13,801 nt of DNA, taken from positions 1 through 13,801 of the forward strand of contig JALHET010000043.1 of the NCBI GenBank assembly GCA_022839525.1, read 5' to 3'. This DNA comes from Lentisphaerota bacterium (lineage in GTDB: Bacteria; Verrucomicrobiota; Kiritimatiellia; RFP12; UBA1067). The position numbers and the translations under genes were made by a program. Shown in pieces: positions 6,249 to 13,801 of this stretch; the first letter of the stretch is position 1, and the number at the start of each line of letters is the position of its first letter. The notes under the pieces are model-generated. The model did no database searches. It saw nothing but the letters and a program-made list of their open reading frames with translations, and was not told the DNA's origin.

Positions 6249-9200
6249 ACCTCTTCCTTCAAGACTTCGGGGCCGTAACGGCACGAGGCGGCCCACGCCG
6301 CCGAGACCACGCAAAACGCCGCGCTGCCAAGAAAACCGGCGAGAATCCCTGCCATCGCCAGCCACGGCATCCCGCTTCCCAAAGCCCTTGCCGCCGGCTG
6401 GATCGCGACCAGCGCGGGCACGATGCCGATCACCAACCCGGCCAGCGCCAGCACGCCGTACTCCGCAGCCAAAAGCCGCGTCACGGTCCGGCGCGGCAAC
6501 CCGACCGCCCTCATCAGCGCCAGCTCGCCGCGCCGCTCCTCCACACTCCGCAGGACTACCAGCGCGATCCCCAACACGCCCAGCACAACGCCGAGCCCGC
6601 CCAACACGAGAAACATGTCGAGATAGGCGCTCTCCACAGAACCCAGCAAACGCAGCCGCTCCTCCACCGTCTCGACCGTCACCCCGGGTTCCGGATGCCG
6701 CAGCTTCCCCACCTGAGCCCCGTCGGCGGCATCCGGTCTCCGGGCGGGTCTCCTCTTGTCCCCCGCCTCCCGCAACAGATACGGCGCGTAATCGCACAGC
6801 CACATCCGATAGCCTTCGTCGGGGAACATCTTCACAAACGCCCGCTCGTCCACAATCAGAGCGCCCTGCAAAATGCCGCTGCGCACCGGCAGCGCGCCCA
6901 CAATCCGCACGCGCCAGACCGTGCCGTCCCTGCCCGCGTAATTCAGCACCGTGCCGTCCGCCAGCCCCGCCTTGGCCTTCAGGCTGTAGTGCAGCATCGT
7001 CTGGTCCGCCGCCAGCGCCGGAAAAGCCCCGTCCTCCAGAGGCCGCTCGATGAGCGTCCAGACCCCGCCCGCGTCTTCGGGCTCGAACGCCCGCGCGCGT
7101 GCCATGGCGCGCGCGTCCAAGCCGAGCAAGCGCGGCGTCTGCGGCCGGTTCATGTTGAGGCACCCTGCCTCATCCCCGTCATGCACGCGCACCGGCACCA
7201 CACCCTTGCCGCCGCTCACCCTGCGCGCCAGCTCCACACCGCGCCCGCGTTCCATCGCGGAAACCGACGTGACGATCGACGCGAACCCCCCGCTGCCGGA
7301 CCACGGGTGCTCGCATCCCGCTGCCGGGTCGCGCTTCATCGCCAGGACGCCGACCGACAGAAACAGGCCTGCCGCCAAAAGAAGCACCACCGGCGCGCTG
7401 CGGCGCGGCATCTGCACCGCCCGCCTGATTCCGGCGCCCGCCGGCCCCTGCGTTTCCTTTTCCGCTCCCCACCACGCCTCTCCCGCCGTCTTCACAAACA
7501 ACAGCAGCGAGACCAGCAGTAGAAACCCCGCGCCGAAAAACGCGCCGTTCGCCGCCGCGCCGCCCGGACACAGCGCCATCACCGCCAGCGCGCCTGCCGC
7601 AAGCCCGCCGCCGGCCACGCTTTCCCATCCCGCCCCTCTGCCGCGCCCATTTTCCCCTGCCGTTCCCCTCCCCTGCCACACCTCAACCGGGCAGGCCCTC
7701 GCGAACCGGCTGACTGTCCTGAGCAAAACGGCCAGCGTCAGCACCGCCGCCGCGCCTGCCGCCACACCCGCCACCCGCGCGGAAAAATGAACCGTCACGC
7801 CCGCGCCCGCAAAGGCACCGCGCCAGAAACGTTCCAGACTCCACACCAGCGCCCGCGCCAGAACCGCGCCGAAACCGCCGCCCGCCAAAGCGCCCGCCGC
7901 CAACGGCACGCCCCACTCGGCGGACAGTGTCCCCACCACCTTGCCCCGGCTCCAGCCCAGCGCGCTGAAGAGCGCCACCTCGCCCTTGCGCGTCTCCAGA
8001 GAGAGCGACAGCGAAAGCGCCGACAGCAGCAGCGCCGCCGCCACCAGCACGAACGCCATGCCCGCAAACAGCAGACGGAAATCGGTCGAGCCCTGCGCGG
8101 CCATGACGCCCTCCCGCCAGACCGGCCGCACCACAAACCCCGCCTGCGCAGGCGTCAGCGCCTTCAGGGCGCGGCGCGTCCCCGCCTCGTCCGCCAACAC
8201 CCGCACGCTCATCGTCTCGCCGAAGAACGTCCCGAAACAGGCCTTGCCCGCAGCAAACGTGAGAAACGCTTTCGGCGTCGCCCGCCACTGTTTCCAGTAC
8301 GCCTCGTTGGCGGCGTCTTTCAGCTTTTCCTCATCCATCGGCAGACCCACATCCCACGCCGCGCAACTGTCCACACCTTCGAGTCCCGGGAAAACCGGCA
8401 TCGCGGCTTTGACGGCTTCCGCCTGTTCCATCGCCGCCACCTCCCGCACCCGGAAGGCGCGGCTGTCGGGAACCAGCCGCCCCCCCTCCTCAAAGCGCCG
8501 CCAATGCAGGGTCACCGTATCGTTGGTTTTCGCGTCTAAAATCCCGGCAAGCCAGGCGTTGATCACAATCTCATCATCCTTCAGGTCACGCGGCACACAC
8601 ACACCGTCCGGCGTCAGCCCCGCCACAAACCCATAGGGGGTCGCGTTCGTCCCCGCCCCGAACGCATCGGCCAGATGAAACACCGCACATTCCGGTTGCA
8701 GCCCGGCTGCCGCCAAGGCCTCAGGCACCGCACGCGGCAGAAACACGCCTCGGGGTTTGACAACGACACCCGACTCGCGACTCGCGGCAGACGGCGTGCG
8801 GAGAGTCTCCAGCACGAGACCCGCGTCTTCCGGCGTCAGCACACGCTCAAGCGCCTGCGACAGCTCCTGCGGTTCCGCCGGCGACACCAGCAGGTTGGCC
8901 ATGCCCGGCACGCCCGCGTCTTGGGCGAGCGCCTCGAACGGCAGGAAAATGTTCACCGGCGGCACCGGGGCGGCACGCAGCGCGAAATCCGGAGTGAGGA
9001 AAGACCGGCCGGGCGCGGAGGAACCGTCCGCCGGCCCCAACCCCACCGCCCGCCGGACCATGCGCTCTTCCTTGGCCGCGCCTAGCGGCAATTCCGCCGA
9101 GAGGAGCGGCGGCTTTTCAAACCGGATTGCCCCTTCCGCCCCCGGCATCACTTCGCGGCCGCGGGCGTTGAGTGCGGCGGGCAACAGGCCGCTCTCCTCG

Positions 9201-9556
9201 GGCGGACGGCTCGGGGAGCCGTCCCTACCGGAAGGGGAAGTCATGCCGATGACCTGAGCACGGCCCGCGCACACCACCCCATTGGCGGTCAGCAGCTCTC
9301 CCTTGAGCAACAGGGCGGCCTGGGTGTCCGGCAGGCGTTGCGCCAGCGAAGCCGGGAAGACCCCTTCCGAAAGATAGACCGCCGAACGCACGTCACCGAG
9401 CCGCGCCTTCAGATCGCGGAACAGCCCCTGCCGCAACGATTCGCCCGTGAGCAGCGCGGCGCAGAGAATCGCCGAGGTCAGCGCCACGGTTCCCGCGAAC
9501 ACGAGGTGCCGCACGCGGTAGTGCCGCAAACTTCTCCTGACCCAAACCCCGACCAT
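6245..9556 (-). CDS. Large FtsX/MacB-type ABC transporter permease
   Basis: 1103 residues from ATG 9556. An upstream in-frame ATG at 9685 lies inside the terminator of pckG and is rejected; GGGGGA stands about 7 nt before 9556. About ten membrane helices are visible: one at 17-37, then a long extracytoplasmic region (40-490), helices near 494-517, 547-569, 593-613, 647-663, 669-689 and 721-739, a second extracytoplasmic region (740-975), and helices near 978-1002, 1030-1052 and 1064-1087. Two FtsX-like units are marked by LETRKGEVALFSALGWSRGK (520-539) and VEERRGELALMRAVGLPRRT (1005-1024), each the cytoplasmic loop that contacts the ATPase. It thus resembles fused LolC/LolE-like halves. The substrate is unknown; lipoprotein or peptide export or an envelope role is inferred. 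No ATPase gene is adjacent. It carries an in-frame palindromic insert at residues 111-118. Confidence 0.9.
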   Translation of the reverse strand: MVGVWVRRSLRHYRVRHLVFAGTVALTSAILCAALLTGESLRQGLFRDLKARLGDVRSAVYLSEGVFPASLAQRLPDTQAALLLKGELLTANGVVCAGRAQVIGMTSPSGRDGSPSRPPEESGLLPAALNARGREVMPGAEGAIRFEKPPLLSAELPLGAAKEERMVRRAVGLGPADGSSAPGRSFLTPDFALRAAPVPPVNIFLPFEALAQDAGVPGMANLLVSPAEPQELSQALERVLTPEDAGLVLETLRTPSAASRESGVVVKPRGVFLPRAVPEALAAAGLQPECAVFHLADAFGAGTNATPYGFVAGLTPDGVCVPRDLKDDEIVINAWLAGILDAKTNDTVTLHWRRFEEGGRLVPDSRAFRVREVAAMEQAEAVKAAMPVFPGLEGVDSCAAWDVGLPMDEEKLKDAANEAYWKQWRATPKAFLTFAAGKACFGTFFGETMSVRVLADEAGTRRALKALTPAQAGFVVRPVWREGVMAAQGSTDFRLLFAGMAFVLVAAALLLSALSLSLSLETRKGEVALFSALGWSRGKVVGTLSAEWGVPLAAGALAGGGFGAVLARALVWSLERFWRGAFAGAGVTVHFSARVAGVAAGAAAVLTLAVLLRTVSRFARACPVEVWQGRGTAGENGRGRGAGWESVAGGGLAAGALAVMALCPGGAAANGAFFGAGFLLLVSLLLFVKTAGEAWWGAEKETQGPAGAGIRRAVQMPRRSAPVVLLLAAGLFLSVGVLAMKRDPAAGCEHPWSGSGGFASIVTSVSAMERGRGVELARRVSGGKGVVPVRVHDGDEAGCLNMNRPQTPRLLGLDARAMARARAFEPEDAGGVWTLIERPLEDGAFPALAADQTMLHYSLKAKAGLADGTVLNYAGRDGTVWRVRIVGALPVRSGILQGALIVDERAFVKMFPDEGYRMWLCDYAPYLLREAGDKRRPARRPDAADGAQVGKLRHPEPGVTVETVEERLRLLGSVESAYLDMFLVLGGLGVVLGVLGIALVVLRSVEERRGELALMRAVGLPRRTVTRLLAAEYGVLALAGLVIGIVPALVAIQPAARALGSGMPWLAMAGILAGFLGSAAFCVVSAAWAASCRYGPEVLKEEV
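9204..9224. repeat. REP-like palindrome inside the permease gene
   Basis: Exact arms GGACGGCTC (9204-9212) and GAGCCGTCC (9216-9224) flank GGG. On the coding strand it is translated as RDGSPSRP, in a linker before LLPAALNARG. The sequence has the look of a dispersed GC-rich palindromic repeat of PVC genomes (gene-family knowledge, not checked). It keeps the frame and falls in a non-conserved part of the protein. Confidence 0.6.
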
Positions 9557-9605
9557 GAACGGTTCCCCCACACTTGCGCGTTGCTTGTCAAACCTGATGT
9601 CCAGC

Positions 9606-9634
9606 AGTTTACCGTTTTCATCCGGCCCGGACAA
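9606..9634 (-). promoter_or_regulatory. Candidate promoter of the permease gene
   Basis: Minus strand: -35 TTGTCC (9634-9629), -10 TAAACT (9611-9606), each 4 of 6 to consensus, spacer 17 bp, predicted start about 43 nt before ATG 9556. It lies between the pckG terminator and the gene, where a promoter is needed. A perfect TTGACA nearer the gene (9592-9587) has no matching -10. Confidence 0.45.
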
Positions 9635-9661
9635 ACAGATATGCGGGCGGGCACGCGGCGC

Positions 9662-9696
9662 AAAAAAACGGGGCCGGGGCATCACCCCGGACCCGT
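9662..9696 (-). terminator. Rho-independent terminator of pckG
   Basis: A 12-bp stem with one mismatch: bases 9685-9696 pair with 9668-9679 (ACGGG and CCGGGG blocks), with a 5-nt loop at 9680-9684. On the minus strand it is followed by seven T residues (9668-9662). It begins 24 nt past the pckG stop. Confidence 0.9.
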
Positions 9697-9719
9697 TTTC
9701 ACTTCAGCGTGAAGCACGC

Positions 9720-11621
9720 TTATTTCGCCGCGTTCAGGCGAGCCTGGATCTCCGCCAGCTTGGCTTTGAGGGCATACGGCATGCGCGCGCCGAACTTCTG
9801 CCACGATTCGGCGACACCGGCCAGCTCCTTCTTCCAGCCTTCGACATCGACAGCCAGCAGCGCCTTCATGTCGGCGGCGGGCACGTCACAGCCGTTCAGG
9901 TCGATCGCGTCTTCGGTCGGCATGATGCCGATCGGGGTCTCGCGGCACTTCGCGGTACCCTCGATGCGTTCGCAGATCCATTTCAGGACGCGGCTGTTTT
10001 CCCCGTAACCGGGCCACAGCCACTTGCCTTCGGGCGTCTTGCGGAACCAGTTTACAAAAAACACCTTGGGCAGCTTGGCCGCATCCGTGCGGATCGCCAT
10101 GCTCAGCCAGTGCGTGAAGTAGTCGGCCATGTTGTAGCCGCAGAACGGCAGCATCGCCATGGGATCGCGGCGGACTTGCCCGATCTTGTCGGAAATCACC
10201 GCAGCGGTGATTTCGGAACCGGCGGCCGAACCCATGAACACGCCGTGCGTCCAGTCCATCGCCTGATTGACCAGCGGGATAGTGGACGGGCGGCGGCCGC
10301 CGAACAGGATCGCGTCGATCGGCACGCCCTCGGGAGCTTCCCATTCAGAGGCAATCACGGGGCACTGGCTGGCCGGCGCGGTGAAACGGGAATTCTTGTG
10401 CGCGGCCAGCTTTTTCTTGCCGGTCTTCTCATCGATCATGTCGGGGGTCCAGTCATTCCCGCGCCAATCGATCGCGTGCTTCGGGGCAGGAACGCCCATA
10501 TCTTCCCACCAGATATCGCCGTCGTCCGTCAGGGCGACGTTCGTGAAAATGGTGTTTTTCTTGCAGGACTCCAGCGCGTTGGGGTTGGAAACCGCAGAGG
10601 TTCCCGGCGCCACACCGAAAAAGCCGTTCTCGGGGTTGATGGCGTACAGGCGACCGTCTTCGCCGATGCGGAGCCACGCGATGTCGTCGCCGATCGTCTC
10701 CAGTTTCCACCCCTTGAGCGCCGGCTGCATCATGGCGAGGTTGGTCTTGCCGCAGGCGCTCGGGAACGCGGCGGTCATGTAATAGACCTTGCCCTCGGGC
10801 GAGGTGAGTTTCAGGATGAGCATGTGCTCGGCCATCCAGCCCTCTTTCCTCGCCAGCACCGACGCGATGCGCAGCGCGAAGCACTTTTTGCCGAGCAGCG
10901 CGTTGCCGCCGTAGCCCGAGCCGAACGACCAGATCGACCCCTCGTCAGGGAACTGGACGATGTACTTCTTGTCCATCGGGGCGCACGGCCACGGGACGTC
11001 TTTCTGACCCTTCTTCAGCGGGGCGCCGACCGAGTGCAGGCACGGGATATACTCGCCGTCTTTGCCCAGCGCCTTCAAAACCTTGGTGCCCACGCGGGTC
11101 ATGATCTGCATGTTCACAACGACGTAGGGGGAATCGGTGATCTCGACGCCAATCTTCGCGACCGGCGACTCCAGCGGCCCCATTGAGAACGGGATAACGT
11201 ACATCGTGCGGCCCCGCATGCAACCCTTGTACAGGCCAAGCAGGGTTTTCTTCAAAACTTCGGGGTCTTCCCAGTTGTTGGTCGGCCCGGCGTCGATCTG
11301 CTTCTTCGAGGCGATATAGGTGCGGTCCTCAACGCGCGCCACGTCCGATTCATGCGACCGGGCCAAATAGCAGCCGGGGCGCTTCTTCGGGTTCAGCTTG
11401 ATGAAGGAGCCTTTGGCGACCATCTGCCCGCACAGTTCGTTGTACTGCTTCTTTGACCCGTCGCACCACACCACATCCTTTGGCTGGCACAGTTTCTTGA
11501 TCTCGTTGACCCAGGCGATCAGCTTGGCGTTCTGGGTGGGAAGTTTTGCGGTTGCGGCAGCCTTGACAGGTTTCCTCGCTGTCATCTTACAGGCGCATTG
11601 GGCGGATTTTTTGCGGGCCAT
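9720..11621 (-). CDS. pckG: Phosphoenolpyruvate carboxykinase, GTP-dependent
   Basis: 633 residues. It converts oxaloacetate and GTP to PEP, CO2 and GDP (gluconeogenesis, or the reverse anaplerotic direction in some anaerobes) in the cytoplasm with Mn/Mg. Visible GTP-type family markers (numbering from 11621): VARVEDRT with substrate Arg96, [20 protein letters not shown] (232-251) with Tyr237 and metal Lys246, metal His266 in AEHML, the P-loop FPSACGKTN (286-294) with the active-site Cys290 typical of GTP enzymes, GDDIAWL (312-318) with metal Asp313, [12 protein letters not shown] (410-421), and the lid [11 protein letters not shown]. Length fits the family apart from an extra Lys/Ala-rich N-terminus of about 30 residues. 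ATG 11636 and 11630 are also in frame; GGAG 9 nt before 11621 and no site before 11636 favour 11621. It is flanked by its own promoter and terminator, so it is monocistronic. Confidence 0.97.
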   Translation of the reverse strand: MARKKSAQCACKMTARKPVKAAATAKLPTQNAKLIAWVNEIKKLCQPKDVVWCDGSKKQYNELCGQMVAKGSFIKLNPKKRPGCYLARSHESDVARVEDRTYIASKKQIDAGPTNNWEDPEVLKKTLLGLYKGCMRGRTMYVIPFSMGPLESPVAKIGVEITDSPYVVVNMQIMTRVGTKVLKALGKDGEYIPCLHSVGAPLKKGQKDVPWPCAPMDKKYIVQFPDEGSIWSFGSGYGGNALLGKKCFALRIASVLARKEGWMAEHMLILKLTSPEGKVYYMTAAFPSACGKTNLAMMQPALKGWKLETIGDDIAWLRIGEDGRLYAINPENGFFGVAPGTSAVSNPNALESCKKNTIFTNVALTDDGDIWWEDMGVPAPKHAIDWRGNDWTPDMIDEKTGKKKLAAHKNSRFTAPASQCPVIASEWEAPEGVPIDAILFGGRRPSTIPLVNQAMDWTHGVFMGSAAGSEITAAVISDKIGQVRRDPMAMLPFCGYNMADYFTHWLSMAIRTDAAKLPKVFFVNWFRKTPEGKWLWPGYGENSRVLKWICERIEGTAKCRETPIGIMPTEDAIDLNGCDVPAADMKALLAVDVEGWKKELAGVAESWQKFGARMPYALKAKLAEIQARLNAAK

Positions 11622-11630
11622 ATGGGGCAT

Positions 11631-11634
11631 CTCC
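11631..11634 (-). promoter_or_regulatory. Ribosome binding site favouring pckG start at 11621
   Basis: GGAG on the minus strand, 9 nt before ATG 11621. It overlaps the first possible ATG (11636) and abuts the second (11630), which argues against both. Confidence 0.55.
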
Positions 11635-11704
11635 ATGCTTTTCGGATTGGGGACTTCCGCTCACAACATGCTCCGGGCATGAAGGCTGCGAAAGATGGCG
11701 CGGT

Positions 11705-11733
11705 AGTATATTGATTTCCCGCCTGTCCCGCAA
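11705..11733 (-). promoter_or_regulatory. Promoter of pckG
   Basis: Minus strand: -10 TATACT (11710-11705, 5 of 6 to consensus), 17-bp spacer, -35 TTGCGG (11733-11728, 3 of 6). The predicted start is near 11698, giving a leader of about 77 nt. The rest of the gap between pckG and the transposase remnant (11734-11842) shows no gene. Confidence 0.55.
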
Positions 11734-11842
11734 CAAAAACGATTTGATTCCGTTTCCACCGCGGCATGCCATAGTCATGGACACCCTAGCCGAAACAGGA
11801 GGAACCTGGAATCAGGCGCATCGGGGCGTGACGTATCACCTC

Positions 11843-12081
11843 GCACACGGATCAGTGAAGGCCTCGCCGTCCTCGCCCTTCCCGAGCCGGTGCGCCGCAG
11901 GCTGCGGACCAGCAACATGGCGGAGAACCTCAACCGGCAGGTGCGCCGAAGGACACGCGCCGCGGGGCTCTTCCCCAACGAGGCCTCGCTGCTCAGGCTC
12001 GTGTCGGCCGTGCTCTCGGAGACCAGCGAGGAATGGGAGACCGGGAAAATCTATCTCAGCATGGAGGGCATGCCGGTATGA
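11843..12081 (+). pseudogene. IS256-family transposase remnant (C-terminal end only)
   Basis: The in-frame stretch from about 11843 to the stop at 12079-12081 reads ISEGLAVLALPEP, then RRRLRTSNMAENLNRQVRRR, TRAAGLFPNEASLLRLVSAV, and LSETSEEWETGKIYLSMEG. This is the conserved C-terminus of Mutator-type (IS256) DDE transposases: the LRTSN...LNRxxRRRTR segment, the FPNEAS motif and the final EWExGKxYL. About 80 of some 400 residues remain. The catalytic DDE residues lie mostly in the missing part, so it is inactive. Upstream of 11843 the same frame stays open to about 11776 but shows no homology, so the left break is near 11840. A GTG at 11890 could start a 63-residue peptide, probably meaningless. 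It converges on the RHS gene. Confidence 0.85.
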
Positions 12082-12094
12082 CCCGCCTGACGAA

Positions 12095-12120
12095 TTTACA
12101 GACAAAACACTTGCGCTGCC
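12095..12120 (+). mobile_element. Candidate right terminal inverted repeat of the IS256-family remnant
   Basis: Starting 14 nt after the transposase stop, the sequence TTTACAGACAAAACACTTGC and the next six bases to 12120 have the form typical of IS256-family right ends (TTTACA...A-rich...CTTG...CC). The outer edge at 12120 begins GGCAG when read inward on the minus strand. No matching left end occurs in 11640-11843, so the element is cut on its left side. The stop codon of the RHS frame (12098-12096) lies inside this repeat. Confidence 0.6.
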
Positions 12121-12902
12121 GAATACCCTGGAAGCGGTATCTCATTGGGCACTGCCCCGGCCATGCACGTTACAACCGCCGCATAGGCGCACCCCTTGTC
12201 ATTGTCGGTACTCGCTACAATGTTCCAAATGTTTTCGAGAAAATGGTGTCCATACACTATTAAAATGGTGTTTGGGGAAACAACAATTAACCGTTTCCCC
12301 TTGGGCGGATGGCGTCGATCAATCAAAGGCTGAGCCATAGCGCCGTCCGGATCTATTGTCTCTAAGGCAGAATTTGCACAAAACAAGTATGAATGGTGTT
12401 CATTCTGCACTTGGGTGCGTTGAGAATATTTTTCTCTAAACGACAAATCTCCAACAGGGTCAGGTCCAAACCACCTTCCTTCCAGCGTGTTCAGAAGCCG
12501 GAAGGTGTAATGGATCAGTCCTAGAATTGCGTCATCAATCTCAGATGAAAATGTCAGGGGGTTAATCGCGGTGGCCGGGCCTGATGATCCCGTGACTGCA
12601 CCAAAAGGCGCGTAGTCGTACGCGGCGGCGATACCGCCTGACGCGTCGAACAGCTCGGTGACATTCTTGACTTGGTCGAAACCGTAGGTGAACCAGCCGG
12701 ACTGGGTTTGCAGCGCGAGCGGGCGCGTGGCGACGGGCTCGGTCGGGTCCCATGCGATGGCGTGAATCACATTCGTCCCGTCCAGCAGGTCGAGCGCGGC
12801 GATCTGCAGATAACCACGGTACAGATAACGCTCGTGCCGGGCGACCGCGCCGCTGGCCGTTTCTTTGTATTCGAACCGCCGCCCCATGTAGTCGTATGCC
12901 AT
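12096..12902 (-). pseudogene. RHS-repeat protein, C-terminal part after the frameshift
   Basis: 268 codons continuing the RHS protein in a shifted frame. It opens with a YD motif (MAYDYMGRRFEY) and goes through FDQVKNVTELFDASGGIAAA and YDYAPFGAVTG. The RHS core end follows at residues 116-187: NPLTFSSEIDDAILGLIHYT, LLNTLEGRWFGPDPVGD, an odd insert LSFREKYSQRTQVQNEHHS, then YLFCANSALETIDPDG. RHS/YD proteins are secreted or surface shells whose variable C-terminal tip is often a toxin. Here the tip is about 81 residues (from AMAQPLIDRR) with no toxin motif I know. Its last eight or nine residues (SAAQVFCL) and the TAA come from the IS end at 12095-12120, so the original tip is lost. No immunity gene follows. 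The tip DNA (12120-12440) looks poorer in GC than the core. Methionine 12902 is only the first ATG after the frameshift, not a real start. Confidence 0.85.
12274..12300. repeat. 8-bp perfect inverted repeat in the RHS tip
   Basis: GGGGAAAC (12274-12281) and GTTTCCCC (12293-12300) around an 11-nt AT-rich loop. Close by, AAAATGGTGT occurs twice (12240-12249 and 12262-12271) and AATGGTGT again near 12391. Inside the RHS tip coding sequence; role unknown. Confidence 0.45.
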
Positions 12903-13801
12903 CGATCACGGCGGTGTCATTGGAAAAACAGACTGGACGGTTTTCAGCGTTGTACGTGACATGCCAGATACCGGTGGAAGTTTTTATCAACGTCTGGTTG
13001 CCGTCCGCGTCGAAAACGGGGATGAACTCGCACGGAGGCACGGAGTTGGAAATGCGCGTGTACTGGTTCAGACTGTTCGCAAAATAGACGGCGGAAAATC
13101 CGGGCTCGTCTGCGGCCAGACGGTTCCCGATGTCATCAAAAGCGTACGCATAGCTGTTCGTGCCGAGGGCGGCGCACACCAGTTCGCCCCGCGCGTTTTG
13201 TGAGAACACGTCCAGGCGGTTGGTGGCGTCGCCAAGGCGGTATTGGGTACGTTCGGCCAGATTACCCGCCGCGTCATAGGAGAACACGCGCCGCGTGAGG
13301 ACGGTGCCGCTCGCGTTGGTGTGGACAACGGAAGAGGCAAGGTCGCGACCGGGTTCGCAGGCTATTTGCCGCGTCACGCCGTTGGGCATGGCGAGAGACT
13401 GTTGGAGTTCGGAACCGGGCAACCAGCCATAACGGAACGGAGCGGGGATGCCTGAGACGGACACTTCGGAAATACGCCCGAAGGCATCATAACCTTGCTC
13501 CGTCTCGGCAATCAATGATGAGACACCGCCCACAGTGTTTGAAAGCGTATAACCGGTGTTGCGCCCGAACGTATCGTGCGATTCCAACAATGCAAATTCT
13601 TGCCCCGAGGCTGACAAGGTGTCGGAAAGCGTCTGCCCGTCAGGATCATGGGTGAACACGCGGGTCCCGCTCGCGTCCGTGACGGAGACCATGTTGCCCA
13701 TGCGGTCATATCCGAACGCGACATCCGGCGTTGCGTCACTGTAGGCTATTCCGGCAAGCTGACCGAGGGCGTCATAATCATAGCTGGTTGTCACGCCGCG
13801 C
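12562..13801 (-). pseudogene. RHS-repeat protein, upstream part (partial; frameshifted at 12903)
   Basis: The frame is open at the right edge (RGVTTSYDYDALGQLAG...), so the N-terminus is outside the window. It carries about nine YD-type repeats: YDYDALGQL, FGYDRMGNM, THDPDGQT, SHDTFGRN, QGYDAFGRI, FSYDAAGNL, YAFDDIGNRL, VFDADGNQT and VTYNAENRP. They build the beta-strand shell of RHS/YD proteins, which are secreted or displayed at the cell surface. Homology stops at about 12904 (FSNDTAVI). Beyond it this frame turns into Arg-rich sequence to a stop at 12562, while the correct continuation (MAYDYMGRRFEY) lies in the next frame. Removing one base at 12903 joins the two as AVI-MAYDYMGRR. So the gene is broken by a single-base insertion, or this is a sequencing error. 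Confidence 0.85.

Noticed and set aside
6167..7522. 451-codon plus-strand frame rich in His, Arg, Pro and Gln
   Set aside because: A high-GC shadow of the permease gene, with no domain and no ribosome site.
9557..9685. 43-codon N-terminal extension of the permease
   Set aside because: It begins inside the pckG terminator hairpin and lacks family resemblance; ATG 9556 has its own ribosome site just before the first membrane helix.
9555..11186. 543-codon plus-strand frame opposite pckG
   Set aside because: Antisense shadow; pckG has every family motif on the other strand.
12240..12300. Short direct and inverted repeats considered as a CRISPR array or att site
   Set aside because: Only two or three 8-10 base repeats with irregular spacing and no cas or integrase gene; they lie inside the RHS tip frame.
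11711..12340. 209-codon plus-strand frame across the transposase remnant
   Set aside because: It is out of frame with the IS256 homology and reads as Arg/Ser/Pro-rich noise.

Overview
The window is GC-rich bacterial chromosome with ordinary Shine-Dalgarno sites and recognisable sigma70-type promoters. Gene content fits a Gram-negative-type bacterium of the PVC group, most likely Verrucomicrobiota/Kiritimatiellota. The hints are a GTP-dependent PEP carboxykinase, a lipoprotein with a lipobox, a very large FtsX-type permease, RHS proteins, a DUF3127 protein and a GC-rich palindromic repeat. This placement is inferred from gene style, not from a marker gene.

Layout, left to right. (1) 1-1974 (-): a secreted TPR-repeat protein, cut by the left edge, with a strong promoter that helps fix its start. 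(2) 2216-3512 (+): divergent from it, a membrane-anchored coiled-coil protein overlapping by 17 nt a 59-residue lipoprotein. (3) 3513-4017 (+): a decayed gene that keeps only the two ends of a longer protein, in two different frames. (4) 4028-6179 (-): a compact cluster, transcribed DUF3127 OB-fold-like protein, then prmC (release-factor glutamine methyltransferase), then nfo (endonuclease IV). (5) 6245-9556 (-): a 1103-residue, ten-helix FtsX/MacB-type ABC permease with no ATPase gene beside it and a REP-like palindrome inside its reading frame. (6) 9720-11621 (-): GTP-type PEP carboxykinase (pckG) with a clear promoter and a strong intrinsic terminator. (7) 11843-12120 (+): the 3' end of an IS256-family transposase with a candidate right inverted repeat. 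(8) 12096-13801 (-): the 3' part of an RHS-repeat gene, cut by the right edge, broken by a one-base frameshift, and with its C-terminal tip cut off by the IS remnant, whose end supplies the stop codon.

The left two thirds are mostly housekeeping (translation termination, DNA repair, gluconeogenesis, envelope). The right end, from about 11.8 kb, is an accessory zone where an RHS gene and a mobile element have damaged each other. I do not see a convincing new multi-gene system. The points most worth following are the SSB-like acidic C-terminal tip on the DUF3127 protein, the IS-truncated RHS tail, the coiled-coil/lipoprotein pair, and the palindromes at 3521-3541 and 9204-9224.
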